64,000 nt of DNA. Source: Acutalibacter sp. 1XD8-33. Its GTDB lineage: Bacteria; Bacillota; Clostridia; Oscillospirales; Acutalibacteraceae. Positions 20,183 through 29,569 of the stretch are shown here, one piece after another; position 1 is the first letter of the stretch, and every line of letters starts with the position of its first letter. The stretch lies in the NCBI RefSeq assembly GCF_003612555.1, contig NZ_RAZF01000001.1, positions 248,001 to 312,000 of the forward strand, written 5' to 3'. The notes beneath the pieces were generated by a model. It saw only the letters and a list, made by a program, of their open reading frames with translations, did no database searches and had not been told where the DNA came from. The translations under genes and the position numbers were made by a program.

Positions 20183-20666
20183 GGGTTTTGCCTCCCTCTG
20201 CCAGAGTCAAGAACTGGTCGAAGGGGTCCTCGCCGGTGTGCAGAGCAATTTTTTCCGCCGCTTCCGTCACCAACTTCTTGAGCTCCCTCTGGGATTCCTT
20301 AACAGCCCGCTCCCGGCTGTGTTCCGCCTGAATCCGGGCCTGCTCCACGATCTGCCGAGCCTGAGCCTGAGCCTGGGCTATCTGTTCCTCGGCGGACTGC
20401 TGCACGGCCTGCTGGGACTTTTGCCGTGCCAGACGCAGTTCTTCTTCCGCTCCGTCCAGCTGGGCCTGATACCGGGCCTTGATCTTTTCGGCCTCCTCCA
20501 GTTTGGAAGCCGCCTGCTGTTCCCGGCTCTGATAGTACTCCTCACGCTTCTGCATAAACTGTTTTACGGGCTTGTAGAGCAGGAAATACAGGCCGGCGAT
20601 CAGGATGGCCAGGTTCATCCAATGGAGCAAAATCTGCTGCCAATCTACATTCAGTGGAATGTTCAT
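20169..20666 (-). CDS. atpF: Fo ATP synthase b subunit
   Basis: A 165-residue peripheral-stalk subunit. One N-terminal membrane helix (NLAILIAGLYFLLYKPV) is followed by a long charged coiled coil rich in Gln, Glu and Ala. The ATG at 20666 is chosen because AAGGGG lies 8 bases upstream; an in-frame GTG at 20675 overlaps that site. Its C-terminus normally docks on the delta C-terminal domain, which in this operon is carried at the front of alpha by the overlapping next gene. Confidence 0.93.
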   Translation of the reverse strand: MNIPLNVDWQQILLHWMNLAILIAGLYFLLYKPVKQFMQKREEYYQSREQQAASKLEEAEKIKARYQAQLDGAEEELRLARQKSQQAVQQSAEEQIAQAQAQARQIVEQARIQAEHSRERAVKESQRELKKLVTEAAEKIALHTGEDPFDQFLTLAEGGKTHVDR

Positions 20667-20678
20667 GTCCGCCACCCC

Positions 20679-21044
20679 TTACAGCACAAAGATAATCAGG
20701 ATAACCACCAGCAGGGCATAGATGATGGCTGTCTCGATAAAGACCAGGCCTAGCATAAGGGTGGTGCGGATTTTGTTTTCGGCTTCCGGCTGACGGGAGA
20801 TGCTCTCGGTGGATTTGGCGGTGGCCAGACCCATGCCCACGGCGCCGCCTGCCGCCGCGATGCCTACGGCGATGCCGGCGGCCAGTGCCTTCAGGCCTAG
20901 ATCGCTTCCGGCGGACTGGGCCTCTCCTTGGGCGGGAGCGGTTTCCTCCGAGGCCGCCAGAGCGGGCATGGCCAACAGGGTCATGGCCAGCAGGGCCAGA
21001 GCCAGGGCGCAGATCAATTTTCTATGCTTGTTGAGCTTTTTCAT
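20679..21044 (-). CDS. atpE: Fo ATP synthase c subunit with N-terminal signal-like extension
   Basis: A 121-residue ring subunit, longer than the usual 75-90 because of an N-terminal signal-like segment (CALALALLAMTLLAMPALAA). The mature part has two membrane helices joined by the SRQPEA loop, and the ion-binding Glu in VFIETAIIY. The Gln that typifies Na+-binding c subunits (GQG) is Met here (VGMGLA), so proton coupling is the more likely reading. The ATG at 21044 follows AGGAGGT. The open frame continues upstream into repeats. Confidence 0.92.
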   Translation of the reverse strand: MKKLNKHRKLICALALALLAMTLLAMPALAASEETAPAQGEAQSAGSDLGLKALAAGIAVGIAAAGGAVGMGLATAKSTESISRQPEAENKIRTTLMLGLVFIETAIIYALLVVILIIFVL

Positions 21045-21540
21045 TTTGATAACCTCCTGGAAATTTTTTAAGTATTTTATATGGGCGCGTGGGTGCGTGC
21101 GCTGGCTGATTGCGGAGCACAGGGCGCTGGCGCGCGAATTGGCTTGGCAGCTGCGCCCACAGTTGGCCGCTTCCGGGGCCCAAGGGCTTTGTCCTGCCTG
21201 CGTTGCAGTCGGGGGTTCCCTACGCAAAACATCCCACTGGGATGTTTATGTTACCCTCCTGCGTTGCTTTCTCAGGTGTTAAGGGCAAGACCGTGGGACG
21301 TTGCTAAGGCACACCCTACCACCTTTGAAAAGGTGGACGAAACTTTTACCCTGGACGGCTTTGGCCGGTCCAGCGGGCCAAAACTTGGCAACGCCAAGTT
21401 TACCGCTGGCGGGGTGTGGGGGTGAGCGTCTGCCAGTGGCAATCGTTCTGACCCGACCGAGTCGGCAGCCGAGACCCTTTGGCGGCGAAGGCCACTCCGT
21501 ATTACTTTCAAAAAATATGTTTTGTGTGGGCTATTCTCTG
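21045..21540. repeat. repeat mosaic splitting atpB from atpE
   Basis: A 496-base gap inside the ATP synthase operon, where these genes are normally a few dozen bases apart. It holds the TTCTCAGGTGTTAAGGGCAAG module (21268-21300), the block TGGGACGTTGCTAAGGCACA shared with 47911-47930, inverted repeats around CATCCCACTGGGATG (21229-21243), and a variant of the CCGACCGAGTCGGCAG motif (21452-21475). No gene is supported. It may place a processing or termination point after atpB. Confidence 0.75.
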
Positions 21541-22371
21541 TCAGCCGGTGGCGCCGCTCTTTCTGGGCTTTTTCTCCTTATGGGAGGGCTCGGAGACCTC
21601 CCCATAGAACAGGGCCGTCAGCATGGTAAGCACATAGGTCTGGATAATGGCATGGAGCAAGGTGAACAGGACGCCAACGATCACCGGCAGCAAAAAGCTG
21701 AGGGTGACAAAATAGTATACCAGCTCTGTGACCAGCAGGCCGCTGAGCAGCGCGCCGAACAGCCGGAAGCTCATGGAAATGGGCAGGGAAAACTCCTTGA
21801 GAGTTTTTCCCACGCCTCCCACGCCGTTGCCCGCAACGCCGCCGGAAAGAATGACGAGATAGGACAGAACGCCCAGGGCGATGGCGGCGTTTACGTCAGA
21901 CAGGGGCGCCGGCAGGGTGATGGGGTTCCCATGGGTAGTAACAACCTGAAGCCCCAGAAGTTCAAAGAGAGTGCCCACAAAAATGTAAGCCCCGGCGGCA
22001 AAAATGTAGGCCCCCAAAAAGCCGTTTCGATGAGGGCTGTTGGTTTTTGCCATTCTGTCAAAAAGCCCTACGGCCTCCTCCAGCAGCAGCTGAAGTTTCC
22101 CCGGGGCATACCGGAATCTGGGAACGACAAAAATCCGGATGCAGGCCGCTGCCAGAAGCAAAACGACCGTTACGGCAAACGCGGAGATCAATCCGGGATT
22201 TACCGCTTTCCCGCCTAAAAAGGCGATTTGGTTTACGCTGTGCAGCACCGCGTCCCGCATGGTTTCCTGCACGCTTTCCGTCCGGCCTTGAAAACCGGAG
22301 AACAGCGCCAGCGCCAGAAAAACCACAGCCAATGCCAGCCACAACGCCAACCCTTTTTTCTGTTGTTTCAT
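21541..22371 (-). CDS. atpB: Fo ATP synthase a subunit
   Basis: A 276-residue membrane subunit forming the ion half-channels. Around six hydrophobic segments are visible. The essential Arg of helix 5 is in SMSFRLFGALLSG; the Asn that often follows Gly there is Ala. The ATG at 22371 has GAAAGGAAG 7 bases upstream; the longer frame to 22407 is unlikely. First gene of the operon; no atpI precedes it. A strong promoter lies at 22461-22489. Confidence 0.92.
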   Translation of the reverse strand: MKQQKKGLALWLALAVVFLALALFSGFQGRTESVQETMRDAVLHSVNQIAFLGGKAVNPGLISAFAVTVVLLLAAACIRIFVVPRFRYAPGKLQLLLEEAVGLFDRMAKTNSPHRNGFLGAYIFAAGAYIFVGTLFELLGLQVVTTHGNPITLPAPLSDVNAAIALGVLSYLVILSGGVAGNGVGGVGKTLKEFSLPISMSFRLFGALLSGLLVTELVYYFVTLSFLLPVIVGVLFTLLHAIIQTYVLTMLTALFYGEVSEPSHKEKKPRKSGATG

Positions 22372-22460
22372 CGCGCACTTCCTTTCTCCCTTGGTACGGT
22401 GCTTCACCGCCCTCCTTTCTATGAGAATCAGAGAGTGGAGAGCGGATCAACATCGTTCAA

Positions 22461-22489
22461 ATTATAGCAAGGGGAATTTTCAATGTCAA
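22461..22489 (-). promoter_or_regulatory. promoter of the ATP synthase operon
   Basis: On the minus strand TTGACA (22489-22484) and TATAAT (22466-22461) are both perfect sigma-A consensus boxes separated by 17 bases. The predicted start is near 22454, about 80 bases before atpB. Confidence 0.85.
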
Positions 22490-22614
22490 GAGTGGGAAAG
22501 GGGGCCTCCGGCGGAATATTGGGGCAAAATTTCAGAGCCTTCGGAATCGGCGCGAAATGTGGCGGATTTTTCCAGAAAGAAGTCAAAAAACTTTACATAA
22601 TTTGCTGTGCCTAC

Positions 22615-22644
22615 TTGCATTGCTCAGAGAGAAAATGCTATAAT
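22615..22644 (+). promoter_or_regulatory. promoter for the M60 peptidase gene
   Basis: TTGCAT (22615-22620), 18 bases, then TATAAT (22639-22644) with an extended TGC immediately before it. It lies about 65 bases upstream of the coding start and points away from the ATP synthase promoter. Confidence 0.7.
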
Positions 22645-22713
22645 ATGTCTCGTGCAATGGAAAATGTTGGGCGGGATTTTTTTGCCCGGCACAGCGAAAG
22701 GAAGGTTATGACT

Positions 22714-25700
22714 ATGAAGTTGCGCGCCCGTATACTTTCCGCCCTGATGGCGGCGGCCCTTTCAGCGGGAATCCTGTTTCCCACAGGGCCCGAGGCCTTG
22801 GCCGCTTCCCGGCCAGATCAGCAGACTGCGGCGGCTCCGGCCGCTCTGGGAGAGATCCAGGCCATCCTGCGGTTAGACTATGCTCAACCTCTGGAGGCCC
22901 TGAAAAACCATGATGTCAAAGTCGGGATCGCCCGGAATGACGTGATCCTGGAGGAAGTGCGCCTTTGGGAGCCTGGCATCAGGAAGATTCAAACCTCCGA
23001 TGTGGACGCCCAGGTCCAGGTGGAGGCTAAAAATGCCGATGGGGAAGAGGACGCTACCGGCTGGCCAAAGTATCTCACCCTTACCGTCTCCGGCCTGCCA
23101 AAGGGCGAATATACCCTGGGCTTTACGGGGCTTGGATACCGCTCCTATTTCCAGAAACTGGATCTGAGCCAGTACTCTCAGCATGTCACTCTGGGAACCG
23201 GCGACAGCACCTTTACTTTGGGGGATGTGAACGGCGACGGCCAGGTAAACGCCGCAGACCGGGATATGCTCTCCCGCCAGCTGGCCTCTAAGGACCAGAC
23301 CCTGCTGCCCACATATGATTTTAACGGGGACGGGGCTATCGATGTGGTAGACCTGGCCTATCTGAACTGCAACATAGAGGCCGAAGGCGGGGCACAGCTG
23401 GCGGAAGGGGCTATGCTGAATCCTCCAGTGGATCTGGAGGCCATGGCCCAGGCGGGTCTTACGGTGACTGCCGGAAGCCTTGAAAATTTGTTTTCTTCTG
23501 GGGAAGAGGGCGTTACTCTTAGTGCCCCTGGCGCTACCCTCCAGCTACCCATTCCCTTTTCCACTCCGGTAGAAATGAGCCAGATGACCATTGTCACCCC
23601 GGAAGTAGGCGGAATTGAAAGCGGTACTGTGACAGTGGAATATGCTGATGGGGAAACGGAAGAGCACTTGATCGAGACAGTTCTGCCTGCCGGTCTGTTT
23701 GCCATCAGCCGCACACCCGGGTCCCGAACCATTACGATTTCCCTGGGAAAACGGGTGGCGGTGAAAAAGATCACCGTTACCGTGACCAAAACCGAGACGG
23801 GCACTGTGGCCATGCAGTCCGTCCAGTTTTTAAAGGATATTATCCCGGAGAATCCCGCGGACGTCAACCGAGTGGTGTCCGGCCTGGCCGCCACGGCGGG
23901 CAGCGAATCGGCAGAGCTGAAATGGCGGGGGCTTCCCAATGTCACCGGCTATCAGATTACCTATTGGATGGATGGCAGCAGCGCCAAGCGGACCATGCGG
24001 GTGAATGTGCCATACGCCACTGTCAGCGGTTTGGAGAACCTGAAGAAATATTGGTTTCAGGTAACGCCGGTAGCGGAGGGCTGGGAAGGGGATCCCTGCG
24101 ACGCGGTTTCCGCCACACCCCAGCCTGCCCAGCGGCCGGACGCTCCCGACATGGTAAGCGTGCAGGAACTGGACGGCGCGCTGAATGTGAGCTGGAAAAA
24201 GTCTGCGGGGGCCACCTATTACGAGGTCTATTATAAGGAAAAGGACTCCTCTGAAGAATACCGGCAGACTGGTGGAATGCTTCTTTCCACTGGATTGCGA
24301 ATTCCCAACCTGAAAAACGGCGTGACCTATCTGATCTACGTGATCGCGGGAAACAACGTGGGTTCCAGCAAGCCCTCCCGGACCTCGGAAGGCACACCAA
24401 AAGCCGTGGATTACACCGCGCCCGAGGGCCTGCCCAAGGCCGGTCTGCTGGACCGGTCCAAGATCGAGCAGATCCGTCTGGCCTGGCCCACAAACTATGC
24501 CCCGGGCGAGTATACCGAGGCGGCTCCCTTTACGCCCAATAATATGATAGACGGGGACTACCGCACCCATTGGACCGCGAAGAACTGGAGCGGGAACGAG
24601 CATGTGATCTGCACCTTTAAAGAGCCGGTGGATTTGCAGGCCGTGCTGTGGGTGCCCCGGCTGGACGGAAATTACCCGCGATATCTGCGGGCCTATAGCG
24701 TCCAGGTCTGGTATGAGGGCGACGACCTGTCCAAAAACGGCCGCCTGATTGTGCCCGATCCGGCTAAAGGAGGCCAGGACAACAACGGCGGCACTGGCGG
24801 CGGGGACGTGTTCACCTGGCCCGATATTCCCAATAGAAACGCCATTCCCACTTCAAAGTTTGGCATTTTGCCCTTTGGCCCCGCAAAGAAGATCGTGCAG
24901 ATCAGCGTGGCGGTGGAGCAGGCGGAGTATAACCTGGTAAACTGTTCTGAGCTGCTGTTTATGGAGTATGATCCCAGCCGCAGCCTGCCGGACGAGATCA
25001 GCGCCCTGTTTGCCAATGACCTGCGCACCCAGCTGAAGCCTGGCGTCACCGAGAAGCAGATCGCGGACCTGAAAGCCCGGCTGAACAGTGACGAGCGCTA
25101 TTATTACCTGGACACCGCTGCCCTGGCCGACGAGCTGGAGCTGGCAGGAGAACTGCTGAAGGGTTCCTCCTCCGGCGTGGTGATTGAGGGCGTTCAGGCT
25201 CGCAGCGGCGGAGTGGACAGCACTAACTACGCCCAGTCCGGCAGCGAGCTCCAGCCCCTGGGCGCTGCCTCCCAGGCGGGGAAGGAGATCACCGTCTACG
25301 CCGGGGGAATTCCGGAGGGCGGCAAGCTCACTCTGTATGCCTCCCAGTTCAACGCCGAGGCCTCCACCTGGAGGGCCTCCATGGGAGATGTGAAAAACGG
25401 CCGCAACACCTTTACTGTGCCCAAAATTGGCAGCCAGAACACCCAGCGGGGCGGCAGCCTGTACTTCACCTATACCGGGCCGAATCCAGATCAGGTGAAG
25501 CTTCATGTGCGCCGTGCCACGGATATCCCCGTGCTGGAACTGTCCGGCTGGTACGCCATGACCGAGGCGGCCAAGGTGAACACTATCCAGGGCTATCTGG
25601 ATGAGCTGGATGCTTATCTCGTTAAGGCTGGCGTAACCCAGAGCAACCGGACCACCAACTGTCTGAATGTGACGGAGATTTCCACGCCCACCATGCTGCT

Positions 25701-27693
25701 GTCCCTGCCCGCCCTGGCGGTGAAGAACAGCACCACAGCCACCGGCGACGCCCGGGTGCAGGCGCTGTTCAACTCTGTTTTGGCCTGGGAAGATGTGATG
25801 CACATCTGCAAGACCACCCAGGGCATTGACAAGACCTATGGGGAAAACGACATGCAGACCCGGCAGAATATCCGGTGCATGCAGATGTTTTCCGGCGCCT
25901 TTATGTACGCGGCGGGGAATCACATCGGCATCGGATACAATTCCTGCGCGGGAATGGCCGGGGGCCAGCCCATCTCCGTAACAGGCCAGGGCGCGGCCAA
26001 CAGGCTGTTTGGCTGGGGCATCGCCCACGAGATCGGCCACAACATGGATAAGCTGGGCCGGGCGGAGATCACCAACAATATCTACGCCCTGATGGTCCAG
26101 ACCTATGACGGCCAGGCCAATACCCTGCCCTCCCGTCTGGAAAATAGTGGAAAGTACGCGGAAATTTTTGACAAGACCGCCCAGGGACTGCCAGGCGAGT
26201 CCAACAATGTGTTTGTGCAGCTGGGCATGTACTGGCAGCTCCATCTGGCCTATGACAATGCCTCCCAGCCCATAGATTTCTACAACCGCTTCTTCAAGGC
26301 CTGGAAGTCCGGCACCTATACCCAGGGCTTCTCCGGCCTTAGCTACGACGAGAAGGTGGCCCTCACCGCCTCCGGCGTGGTCGAAAAGGATCTGACGGAG
26401 TTCTTTACCCGCTGGGGAATGCGCCTTGGCGACAGCGTCAAGGCAAAGCTGGAAACCTACGCCCAGGAGCCCCGGGCCCTCTGGTACTTAAGCGACCAGA
26501 GCCGCCGGGACCGGCTGGCCGGAAAGACGACGGCCCGGGCGGGATTCAGCGCCGCGGCCGGGAAGAAATCCGGCAGCAATAACGAAATTGACATTACCAT
26601 CACCCCGCCCAATGTGGAAAACGTTCAGGGCTATGAGATCCTTCGGGACGGCAGGGCCATTGCCTTCGTCCAGCACAAAGCAGGGGAACCCCCCGTCTAC
26701 ACGGACGTGATCGGCTCGGGCAACCATCTGGCCTTTACCTATCAGGTGCGGGCCTACAGCACCCTGGGCGAGATCATCGGCACAGCCGAGGCCGGACAGG
26801 TGCGGGTGGCCTACGACAAGACCGTCCCGGCTTCCCAGTATGAGCTGAAGCTGGACGGAACCACCGCCACCTTCACCCTGAATGAGGAGACTCCGGTCTC
26901 CGGTCTGAAGCTGGTGAGCACCACTCCCGACGCCTCAGCCGCCCTGACCGTGGAGATCACCGACGGGGCGAGCAAGACCGTCACGGCCCGGCAGGGGACC
27001 TATGGGGAGAGCCTCTCCGGGGACGATCCCGACAGCTACGCGACCTACTTCAACAAGCCGGGCGAGAACACCGCCGGGGGCACCATCTGGACCTATGACG
27101 CAAAGACCGTCACCGTCACCGGCCTGCCGGAGGGCATAGAGCGCGGAAACGTGCAGCTCATTGAGTACGCCGGGGACGACGTGTCCTTCCTCTCAGGGGA
27201 GGACGGCTTCGCGGGCCGCCTGTCCGCTGACTACGACTGCGGCGGGGGCAATGTACTCAAGGCGGGCACGCTGGTGGTTGTGGGCACCTACCGGGGAGAC
27301 CCATATTACGGCTCCGTGATCGTCAAGGGCAAATTTACCACCACAAAGGTCACGGTGGACGAGAATGGCAAGGAGACCGTGGCCACCGGCGAGGAGATCC
27401 GGGAGATGGCGGGGGATATCTACACCTTCGCCGAGGTGCCCGAGGACCAGAAGGTCAGCGACATCAGTAACGGCCTGTTCCTCTTTGTGCCCAATGTCCA
27501 GCAGGAGGCGGAGCTTCAGGACGCCACCCACTGCGACGGCGTGAACCTGCTGCCCAGCCAGATCATGGCGGAGATGTACCGGGCGGACGACCCCAACAAT
27601 CCCAATGGTAGCAAGCGGCTGACGGCCAGCACCCTGTGGATGAACAGTCCTGGCGGGGAGGACCTGCCGCAGATTGTCCTTGAATCTGATTGA
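22714..27693 (+). CDS. secreted multidomain M60-type metallopeptidase with dockerin
   Basis: 1,659 residues. Order: signal peptide (about 1-30, ending near ALAAS); a dockerin type I pair of calcium loops (about 168-222, GDVNGDGQVNAADRDML and YDFNGDGAIDVVDL); a beta-sandwich domain; two fibronectin III domains (about 380-566); an F5/8 C-like domain (about 584-750, NMIDGDYRTHWTA); then the peptidase domain with HEIGH at 1105-1109 and Glu1118, the HExxH...E zinc motif of M60/enhancin-like enzymes. Beta-rich domains follow. M60 enzymes often cleave glycosylated proteins such as mucins, so a host-glycoprotein target is a fair inference. No LPXTG or membrane anchor is seen. AGGAAGG favours the ATG at 22714 over 22708. 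Confidence 0.87.
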   Translation: MKLRARILSALMAAALSAGILFPTGPEALAASRPDQQTAAAPAALGEIQAILRLDYAQPLEALKNHDVKVGIARNDVILEEVRLWEPGIRKIQTSDVDAQVQVEAKNADGEEDATGWPKYLTLTVSGLPKGEYTLGFTGLGYRSYFQKLDLSQYSQHVTLGTGDSTFTLGDVNGDGQVNAADRDMLSRQLASKDQTLLPTYDFNGDGAIDVVDLAYLNCNIEAEGGAQLAEGAMLNPPVDLEAMAQAGLTVTAGSLENLFSSGEEGVTLSAPGATLQLPIPFSTPVEMSQMTIVTPEVGGIESGTVTVEYADGETEEHLIETVLPAGLFAISRTPGSRTITISLGKRVAVKKITVTVTKTETGTVAMQSVQFLKDIIPENPADVNRVVSGLAATAGSESAELKWRGLPNVTGYQITYWMDGSSAKRTMRVNVPYATVSGLENLKKYWFQVTPVAEGWEGDPCDAVSATPQPAQRPDAPDMVSVQELDGALNVSWKKSAGATYYEVYYKEKDSSEEYRQTGGMLLSTGLRIPNLKNGVTYLIYVIAGNNVGSSKPSRTSEGTPKAVDYTAPEGLPKAGLLDRSKIEQIRLAWPTNYAPGEYTEAAPFTPNNMIDGDYRTHWTAKNWSGNEHVICTFKEPVDLQAVLWVPRLDGNYPRYLRAYSVQVWYEGDDLSKNGRLIVPDPAKGGQDNNGGTGGGDVFTWPDIPNRNAIPTSKFGILPFGPAKKIVQISVAVEQAEYNLVNCSELLFMEYDPSRSLPDEISALFANDLRTQLKPGVTEKQIADLKARLNSDERYYYLDTAALADELELAGELLKGSSSGVVIEGVQARSGGVDSTNYAQSGSELQPLGAASQAGKEITVYAGGIPEGGKLTLYASQFNAEASTWRASMGDVKNGRNTFTVPKIGSQNTQRGGSLYFTYTGPNPDQVKLHVRRATDIPVLELSGWYAMTEAAKVNTIQGYLDELDAYLVKAGVTQSNRTTNCLNVTEISTPTMLLSLPALAVKNSTTATGDARVQALFNSVLAWEDVMHICKTTQGIDKTYGENDMQTRQNIRCMQMFSGAFMYAAGNHIGIGYNSCAGMAGGQPISVTGQGAANRLFGWGIAHEIGHNMDKLGRAEITNNIYALMVQTYDGQANTLPSRLENSGKYAEIFDKTAQGLPGESNNVFVQLGMYWQLHLAYDNASQPIDFYNRFFKAWKSGTYTQGFSGLSYDEKVALTASGVVEKDLTEFFTRWGMRLGDSVKAKLETYAQEPRALWYLSDQSRRDRLAGKTTARAGFSAAAGKKSGSNNEIDITITPPNVENVQGYEILRDGRAIAFVQHKAGEPPVYTDVIGSGNHLAFTYQVRAYSTLGEIIGTAEAGQVRVAYDKTVPASQYELKLDGTTATFTLNEETPVSGLKLVSTTPDASAALTVEITDGASKTVTARQGTYGESLSGDDPDSYATYFNKPGENTAGGTIWTYDAKTVTVTGLPEGIERGNVQLIEYAGDDVSFLSGEDGFAGRLSADYDCGGGNVLKAGTLVVVGTYRGDPYYGSVIVKGKFTTTKVTVDENGKETVATGEEIREMAGDIYTFAEVPEDQKVSDISNGLFLFVPNVQQEAELQDATHCDGVNLLPSQIMAEMYRADDPNNPNGSKRLTASTLWMNSPGGEDLPQIVLESD

Positions 27694-27720
27694 GTTCGAT
27701 GAAATTGGCGGGAAAGGAAC

Positions 27721-29043
27721 GTGATTGCGTTTATGAGAAATCTGAGAAAAAGGGCTCTGGCCCTGATTTTGGCCCTCTGCCTGTGCCTCTGCCTGCCCGG
27801 CCTGGAGCTTCCGGCCGCGGCGGCGGACGCCCTCACCCTCGTCTATAGCCAGAGCGTGGACGGTGAGGTCCATCTGGGCATCACCGGCGTGGACCCGGCA
27901 AAGGTGATCTACGGCGTGCAGCTGGAGGTAGCCTTGGACGGGGAATACCTGCCGGAGAACGTGCGCCTTGACCCGGAGCATGGGAGTTCCGCCTTCAGCC
28001 CCACCTTTTCCACCTTGGTGAAAAAGGAGGAGGGCAGGACCACCGTGGCTCTCTATCTGGTGTCCGACTACGCACTCAACAACCAGAGGGAGATCCGCCT
28101 GGGGGCGCTCTTTGCTGAGGGCCTGCCCATCGCGCCCCTGAGCGCCAGGGCCGCCCTGCTGGACTCTGACCAGCTGCACAATGGCGGCGAGCTGGAATTC
28201 CAGGATCTGCCCATGTCGCCCGCGCCGGGTGCCCAGGCCTGGGGCCCCAGCAGCCGGATCAAGCGGACTGTGACCGCCGGCGAGGGGGAGATCGGCATCA
28301 GCTCCCCCGGCACCGCCCGGGAAAACCAGACCGTCTTTGTACAGGTAGCCCCCAAGGAGGGATACCAGCTGGAGAGCCTCCAGGCCAGCGAGGGCGTGGT
28401 CCTGATCCCGGCGGGCGAGGGCGAGTACTCCTTTAAAATGCCGGGGCACGAGGTGGAGCTGAGGGCCTCCTTCAAGAAAAAGGACCAGGAGCCCCTCAAG
28501 CCCTTGTTCTCCGACGTGAAGGAGGGCGACTGGTTCTATCCTGCGGTGGAGTACGCCTACACCAATGGCCTGATGAACGGTATCGGCGGGGGAAGATTCG
28601 GCCCCAACGAGGACACCAGCAGGGGAATGCTGGTTACGATCCTCTACCGCCGGGAGGGCTCTCCCGCCGTGGATGGGAGGAGCGGCTTCTCCGACGTGGC
28701 TGACGGCCAGTGGTACACCGACGCGGTGACCTGGGCCAGCGAAAACGGCATTGTCAATGGATACAGCGGCAACGTGTTCCGGCCGGCCTCCAAGATCTCC
28801 CGCCAGGAGATCGCCGCCATCCTCTACCGCTACGCTAAATATAAGGGCTACGACCTCACCGCCGGCGGGGACCTCTCCGCCTTCCCGGACGCGGGGCAGG
28901 TGGGCGAGTTCGCCCGGGAGCCCCTGAAATGGGCCGTGGGCAAGGAGTACATCACTGGCAAGAGTGGCAAACTGGACCCCAAGGGCAGCGCCATCCGGGC
29001 CCAGTCCGCCACCATCCTGCAGCGGTTCTTCACGGGCCTGTAG
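27721..29043 (+). CDS. SLH-domain surface protein
   Basis: 440 residues: signal peptide (about 1-35, LILALCLCLCLPG ... AAA); a beta-rich domain (about 36-165, YGVQLEVALDG ... TTVALYLVSD ... IRLGALF) that could be cohesin-like; a small beta-repeat domain (about 185-255); and three S-layer homology repeats (about 262-440; FSDVKEGDWFYPAVEYAYTN, FSDVADGQWYTDAVTWA, then FPDAGQVGEFAREPLKWA). SLH repeats bind pyruvylated cell-wall polymer. It starts 27 bases after the dockerin peptidase, so the two are likely co-expressed. The GTG at 27721 is used; an ATG at 27733 lies farther from AAAGGA. Confidence 0.88.
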   Translation: MIAFMRNLRKRALALILALCLCLCLPGLELPAAAADALTLVYSQSVDGEVHLGITGVDPAKVIYGVQLEVALDGEYLPENVRLDPEHGSSAFSPTFSTLVKKEEGRTTVALYLVSDYALNNQREIRLGALFAEGLPIAPLSARAALLDSDQLHNGGELEFQDLPMSPAPGAQAWGPSSRIKRTVTAGEGEIGISSPGTARENQTVFVQVAPKEGYQLESLQASEGVVLIPAGEGEYSFKMPGHEVELRASFKKKDQEPLKPLFSDVKEGDWFYPAVEYAYTNGLMNGIGGGRFGPNEDTSRGMLVTILYRREGSPAVDGRSGFSDVADGQWYTDAVTWASENGIVNGYSGNVFRPASKISRQEIAAILYRYAKYKGYDLTAGGDLSAFPDAGQVGEFAREPLKWAVGKEYITGKSGKLDPKGSAIRAQSATILQRFFTGL

Positions 29044-29569
29044 GGCGTTTTTGAGAGGTTTACGGGGGGCTTTTCGGGCGCAATGGCGCGTCCAGATTTC
29101 AGCGGGTAAGGCGCGCTCTCAGCTGGTACGCCTGTGCGCTCAGTCAGCCTTCTCCGGTACTAGGCCCCTTTTTCACTTGCAAAAAGGGGCCTCTTGCCGG
29201 CCTTCGTCCGGCAATTCACCACCAAAAATGCGCATCTCAGGAGTTTAAGGTCAAGAGATAAGACCTTGAGGGCGTTGGGTCTCAGCTGCCGCTTCGGTCG
29301 GTTCGCAGCGTGGTCTGCAATACTTGGCTTTGCCAAGTATCCGGCAGAACGCTCACCCCTCAAATTCCCACGAGCTTTTGAAGAAAGCTAAGACTTCGCA
29401 GAGCGAAGTCTGCAAAACTTTTACGGTGGTTAGGCTAGCTCGGCAAAAATATGTTAATTGTCTGCGACGAACGAAGTGAGGAAGCAGGGGAAAAGTTTTT
29501 GATCAAACTTTTTTCAAAAAGTTTGTGGGGTGTGGGGCAACGCCCCACACCTTAGAAAGGAGAAATCTC
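29044..29569. repeat. intergenic repeat mosaic
   Basis: 526 bases without a supported gene. Bases 29161-29191 form a hairpin around AGGCCCCTTTTT/AAAAAGGGGCCT that recurs at 56556-56586. Bases 29233-29260 carry the CTCAGGAGTTTAAGGTCAAG module. Bases 29279-29345 are a reversed GGTCTCAGCTGCCGCTTCGG / CTTGGCTTTGCCAAG module. Bases 29466-29560 (GACGAACGAAGTGAGGAAGC ... GTTTGTGGGGTGTGGGGCAA) are nearly identical to 44946-45041. Confidence 0.75.
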
